A stretch of DNA of 64,000 nt from Caenimonas sedimenti (GTDB taxonomy: Bacteria > Pseudomonadota > Gammaproteobacteria > Burkholderiales > Burkholderiaceae_C), in NCBI RefSeq assembly GCF_007833165.1, contig NZ_VOBQ01000009.1:124001-188000 (forward strand), given 5' to 3'. Numbering within the stretch: position 1 is the stretch's first letter; each line of letters starts with the position of its first letter. The notes beneath the pieces were generated by a model. It made no database searches. It was not told the DNA's origin and saw nothing but the letters and a program-made list of their open reading frames with translations. Position numbers and translations under genes: made by a program. Shown in pieces: positions 59,613-64,000 of this stretch.

Positions 59613-60575
59613 CTAGGGCGAGTTAGGGAATGGTCGCAGTCTTTTGATCCGCCACTCAAGCGATTCTCGCTTAGGCGTGAATCGCGGCTCACGAGGAAGG
59701 ATGATAGGCCTGCCTTCCAACCCCACCAGGAGCGCGAAATCTGGCACGCGGCTGTCAAGCGTCGTACTAACGTGCCAGTTCAGATCCGGGCCGGGTGCGA
59801 TCAGCCGCTTGTCCATGGCCCAATGCATATCAGGACAGAGTGCCAATCCGTTCCGAGGGTCGTCGTCGCCTGCTTCGCTAAACGGGTGGATGTGTGCCGC
59901 CTCCACCATGGCCTCCCCGGTCGACAACACTATGCGCACCCCAGTTGCTGCGCAGCGATAGTCGTACACCTCTGTTACCAATCTGCGGAAGGCGGGGCTG
60001 CGAACGTATTCCGGTGGTGGCCCTTCACTTGCGATCACTGTTTCAGTTCGAAGTTGACGCTCATAGGTGCTCGCTTGAGCGCTGACGGACGCTACGACCC
60101 GCAGCTCCTGTAGCCCCCGATCGAGCCAGTGAGTCGCGACGCTCTCACCCAGCGCATCCAAACAGACGGGATCTTGGAGCAGTGCGAACAGCTCTTGATC
60201 CAGCTCGGCGTACGCGATGTTCTCGGTGATATCCCCAAGGCTACGGGCAGTACTCATCGCTCGAACGACGTCCTCTCGGCCTGGCAATGGCCGCAAGTGC
60301 CAAAAGCTCGGCTGACCGCCGCGCAAGTTTCCACTCAAATGGAAAAATGGAAAGTAGGGATTCGCGTGATCACCGGGCGTGCGAACTGCGCTGAAGAACT
60401 GGTGATAGCGCTCCAATAGCGGCGGAGCGAAGTAGATCCGGTTTGCACGCACGCCACCAGCACGCGCCAAATCGAGCAGCGCGAGCAGCATGCAAATCTT
60501 ATGAGGGCTGGCCCGACCGCCAGCCATATTGACGACGAGGCGCTTGAACTTGTCCTGATACTCAGCCAAGCTCAC
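59613..60575 (-). CDS. HNH endonuclease with ScoMcrA-type N-domain (putative modification-dependent restriction enzyme)
   Basis: This 320-residue protein has an N-terminal domain (1-100: RLVVNMAGGRASPHKICMLLALLDLARAG and NPYFPFFHLSGN.FWHLRPLPG). It resembles the sulfur/modified-DNA-binding heads of ScoMcrA-type enzymes. The C-terminal HNH_2 motif is YDYRCAATG, VEAAHIHPFSEAGDDDPRNGLALCPDMHWAMDKRL (His228, His230, Asn242, His251). It should cut DNA carrying a foreign modification such as phosphorothioate; the modification is inferred. The GTG start at 60575 is 9 bp after the gyrB stop, and no ribosome site is visible, so translation may depend on gyrB. Confidence 0.82.
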   Translation of the reverse strand: MSLAEYQDKFKRLVVNMAGGRASPHKICMLLALLDLARAGGVRANRIYFAPPLLERYHQFFSAVRTPGDHANPYFPFFHLSGNLRGGQPSFWHLRPLPGREDVVRAMSTARSLGDITENIAYAELDQELFALLQDPVCLDALGESVATHWLDRGLQELRVVASVSAQASTYERQLRTETVIASEGPPPEYVRSPAFRRLVTEVYDYRCAATGVRIVLSTGEAMVEAAHIHPFSEAGDDDPRNGLALCPDMHWAMDKRLIAPGPDLNWHVSTTLDSRVPDFALLVGLEGRPIILPREPRFTPKRESLEWRIKRLRPFPNSP

Positions 60576-60584
60576 AGCGGTCGC

Positions 60585-63260
<2,676 letters not shown>

Positions 63261-63275
63261 TCATCCCGGCGAACC

Positions 63276-63355
63276 TGTCATCCCGGGCTTGACCCGGGAT
63301 CCATGGTGGAGGGGTGCCATGCCGCCATGGATTGCGGGTCGAGCCCGCAATGACA
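63276..63355. repeat. 80-bp cloverleaf-like inverted repeat between dnaN and gyrB
   Basis: The outer arms TGTCAT / ATGACA enclose two inner hairpins (CCCGGGCTTGACCCGGG and TGCGGGTCGAGCCCGCA). Between those is ATCCATGG / CCATGGAT around a GC loop. The GTCATCCCGGG-type arms are shared with dispersed genomic repeats. It is not a tRNA: there is no acceptor end or anticodon arm. Confidence 0.8.
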
Positions 63356-63367
63356 GGCATCGGGGCA

Positions 63368-64000
63368 TCAAATCCGCATCGGCATCACCACATACTTGAA
63401 CGCCGCGTTGTCCGGCACCGTGAACAGCGCCGAACTGTTGGCATCCGCCAGCTCCAGCTTCACCATGTCCTGCTCCATGTTCGCCAGGGCGTCGATCAGG
63501 TAGGTGACGTTGAAGCCGATCTCGATGGCGTCGCCGGCGTAGTCGATGTCGAGTTCGTCGACGGCTTCTTCCTGCTCGGCGTTGTTGCTCGCCACGCGCA
63601 GGGTGCCGCCGTCGATGTTCAGGCGCACGCCCTTGAACTTCTCGCTGGTCAGGATGGCGGTGCGCTGCAGGCTGGCCAGCAAAGGCGCCCGGCCCAATGT
63701 CACCGCGTTCTTGTGGTTCTTGGGGATGACGCGGTTGTAGTCGGGGAACTTGCCTTCGACCAGCTTGGTGACGAACTCCATGCCTTCGAAAGCGAACTTC
63801 GCCTGGTTGTTGGCGAACTGCATTTCGATCGCGCCTTCCTTGTCGGACAGCAGGCGCTGCAGCTCCAGCACGGTCTTGCGCGGGAGGATCACTTCTTGCC
63901 GGGGCACTTCCACATCCAGGGCCGAAGAGGCAAAAGCCAGGCGGTGCCCGTCGGTCGCCACCAGCGAAAGCTGCTTGGCCTCGGCCACGAACAGGATGCC
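63368..64000 (-). CDS. dnaN: DNA polymerase III beta subunit DnaN (C-terminal part, runs off the window)
   Basis: The sliding clamp holds DNA polymerase III on DNA. The visible C-terminal part includes FVAEAKQLSLVATDGHRLAFASS, the domain III segment SEKFKGVRLNIDGGTLRVASNNAEQEEAVDEL and the invariant ending YVVMPMRI, which forms part of the protein-binding pocket. The start lies to the right of the window; dnaA would be expected beyond it. It is on the same strand as gyrB and 173 bp upstream of it, with a repeat-filled spacer. Confidence 0.97.
   Translation of the reverse strand, partial: GILFVAEAKQLSLVATDGHRLAFASSALDVEVPRQEVILPRKTVLELQRLLSDKEGAIEMQFANNQAKFAFEGMEFVTKLVEGKFPDYNRVIPKNHKNAVTLGRAPLLASLQRTAILTSEKFKGVRLNIDGGTLRVASNNAEQEEAVDELDIDYAGDAIEIGFNVTYLIDALANMEQDMVKLELADANSSALFTVPDNAAFKYVVMPMRI

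Noticed and set aside
63276-63355. tRNA-like gene between dnaN and gyrB
   Set aside because: The cloverleaf shape comes from nested palindromes. There is no acceptor stem of 7 bp with a discriminator, no TTC arm and no anticodon loop.

Overview
The window is high-G+C DNA, most likely from a betaproteobacterium of the order Burkholderiales, probably Comamonadaceae. The evidence is Bug-type (tripartite tricarboxylate) binding proteins next to LysR regulators, DUF4148-type exported proteins, minCDE, the dnaN-gyrB order, and dispersed palindromes of the GTCATTCCCGCGAAGGCGGGAAT type. I cannot assign a genus. The window starts inside mnmG and ends inside dnaN, so it lies in the origin-proximal part of the chromosome.

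Layout. 0-1.3 kb: mnmG start, a flavin reductase and a small cysteine-cluster protein. 1.4-8.8 kb: a branched-chain-type ABC importer operon (binding protein, livH, livM, livG, livF) ending in an aromatic-type aldehyde dehydrogenase, with a divergent AraC regulator. 8.9-18.1 kb: arfB, a Crp/Fnr regulator divergent from an HD-aldolase-transporter operon, a transglutaminase-like protein, an AsmA-like gene broken by one amber codon, GST, DUF4442, an MFS protein and an old-yellow-enzyme reductase. 18.2-21.2 kb: a CueR-controlled copper module (copA, divergent copZ-like gene and cueR). 21.2-24.6 kb: small exported proteins, including two paralogues with the same motif at both ends of the mature protein, and PagL. 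24.7-29 kb: ybhP-clsB-ybhN and a TIGR03915-udgX pair. 29.4-31.2 kb: minCDE, with a short element inserted exactly at the minE stop codon.

34.44-34.72 kb is a noncoding stretch with the architecture of a bacterial replication origin: a TAG-trio run, a GC cluster, a perfect DnaA box and weaker boxes. It is not next to dnaA. 34.7-48.5 kb is mainly housekeeping and transport genes, with two LysR/Bug pairs, two WWNP-repeat lipoproteins (one broken), an AbrB-PIN toxin-antitoxin pair and mtfA.

48.5-60.6 kb is an accessory island between ordinary genes and gyrB. It holds an HTH-MNT/HEPN pair, an NYN-domain protein, a truncated NERD helicase joined to a second HEPN fragment, a MazG-like/NYN fusion with a histone-H1-like linker, an intact NERD helicase, a DUF2075 helicase with an N-terminal nuclease-like motif, and an HNH endonuclease that starts 9 bp after gyrB. 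Remnants of mtfA, HEPN and a hypothetical gene show repeated rearrangement. The gene mix looks like a defence or RNA/DNA-processing island. The MazG-NYN gene between the two related NERD helicases is the best candidate for an undescribed system.

Several repeat families run through the window: two copies of a two-hairpin element (1.4 kb and 31.2 kb), REP-like palindromes (two of them inside coding sequences), GTAGGCTGG palindromes, and an 80-bp cloverleaf-like element between dnaN and gyrB. I saw no tRNA, rRNA, CRISPR array or complete insertion sequence.
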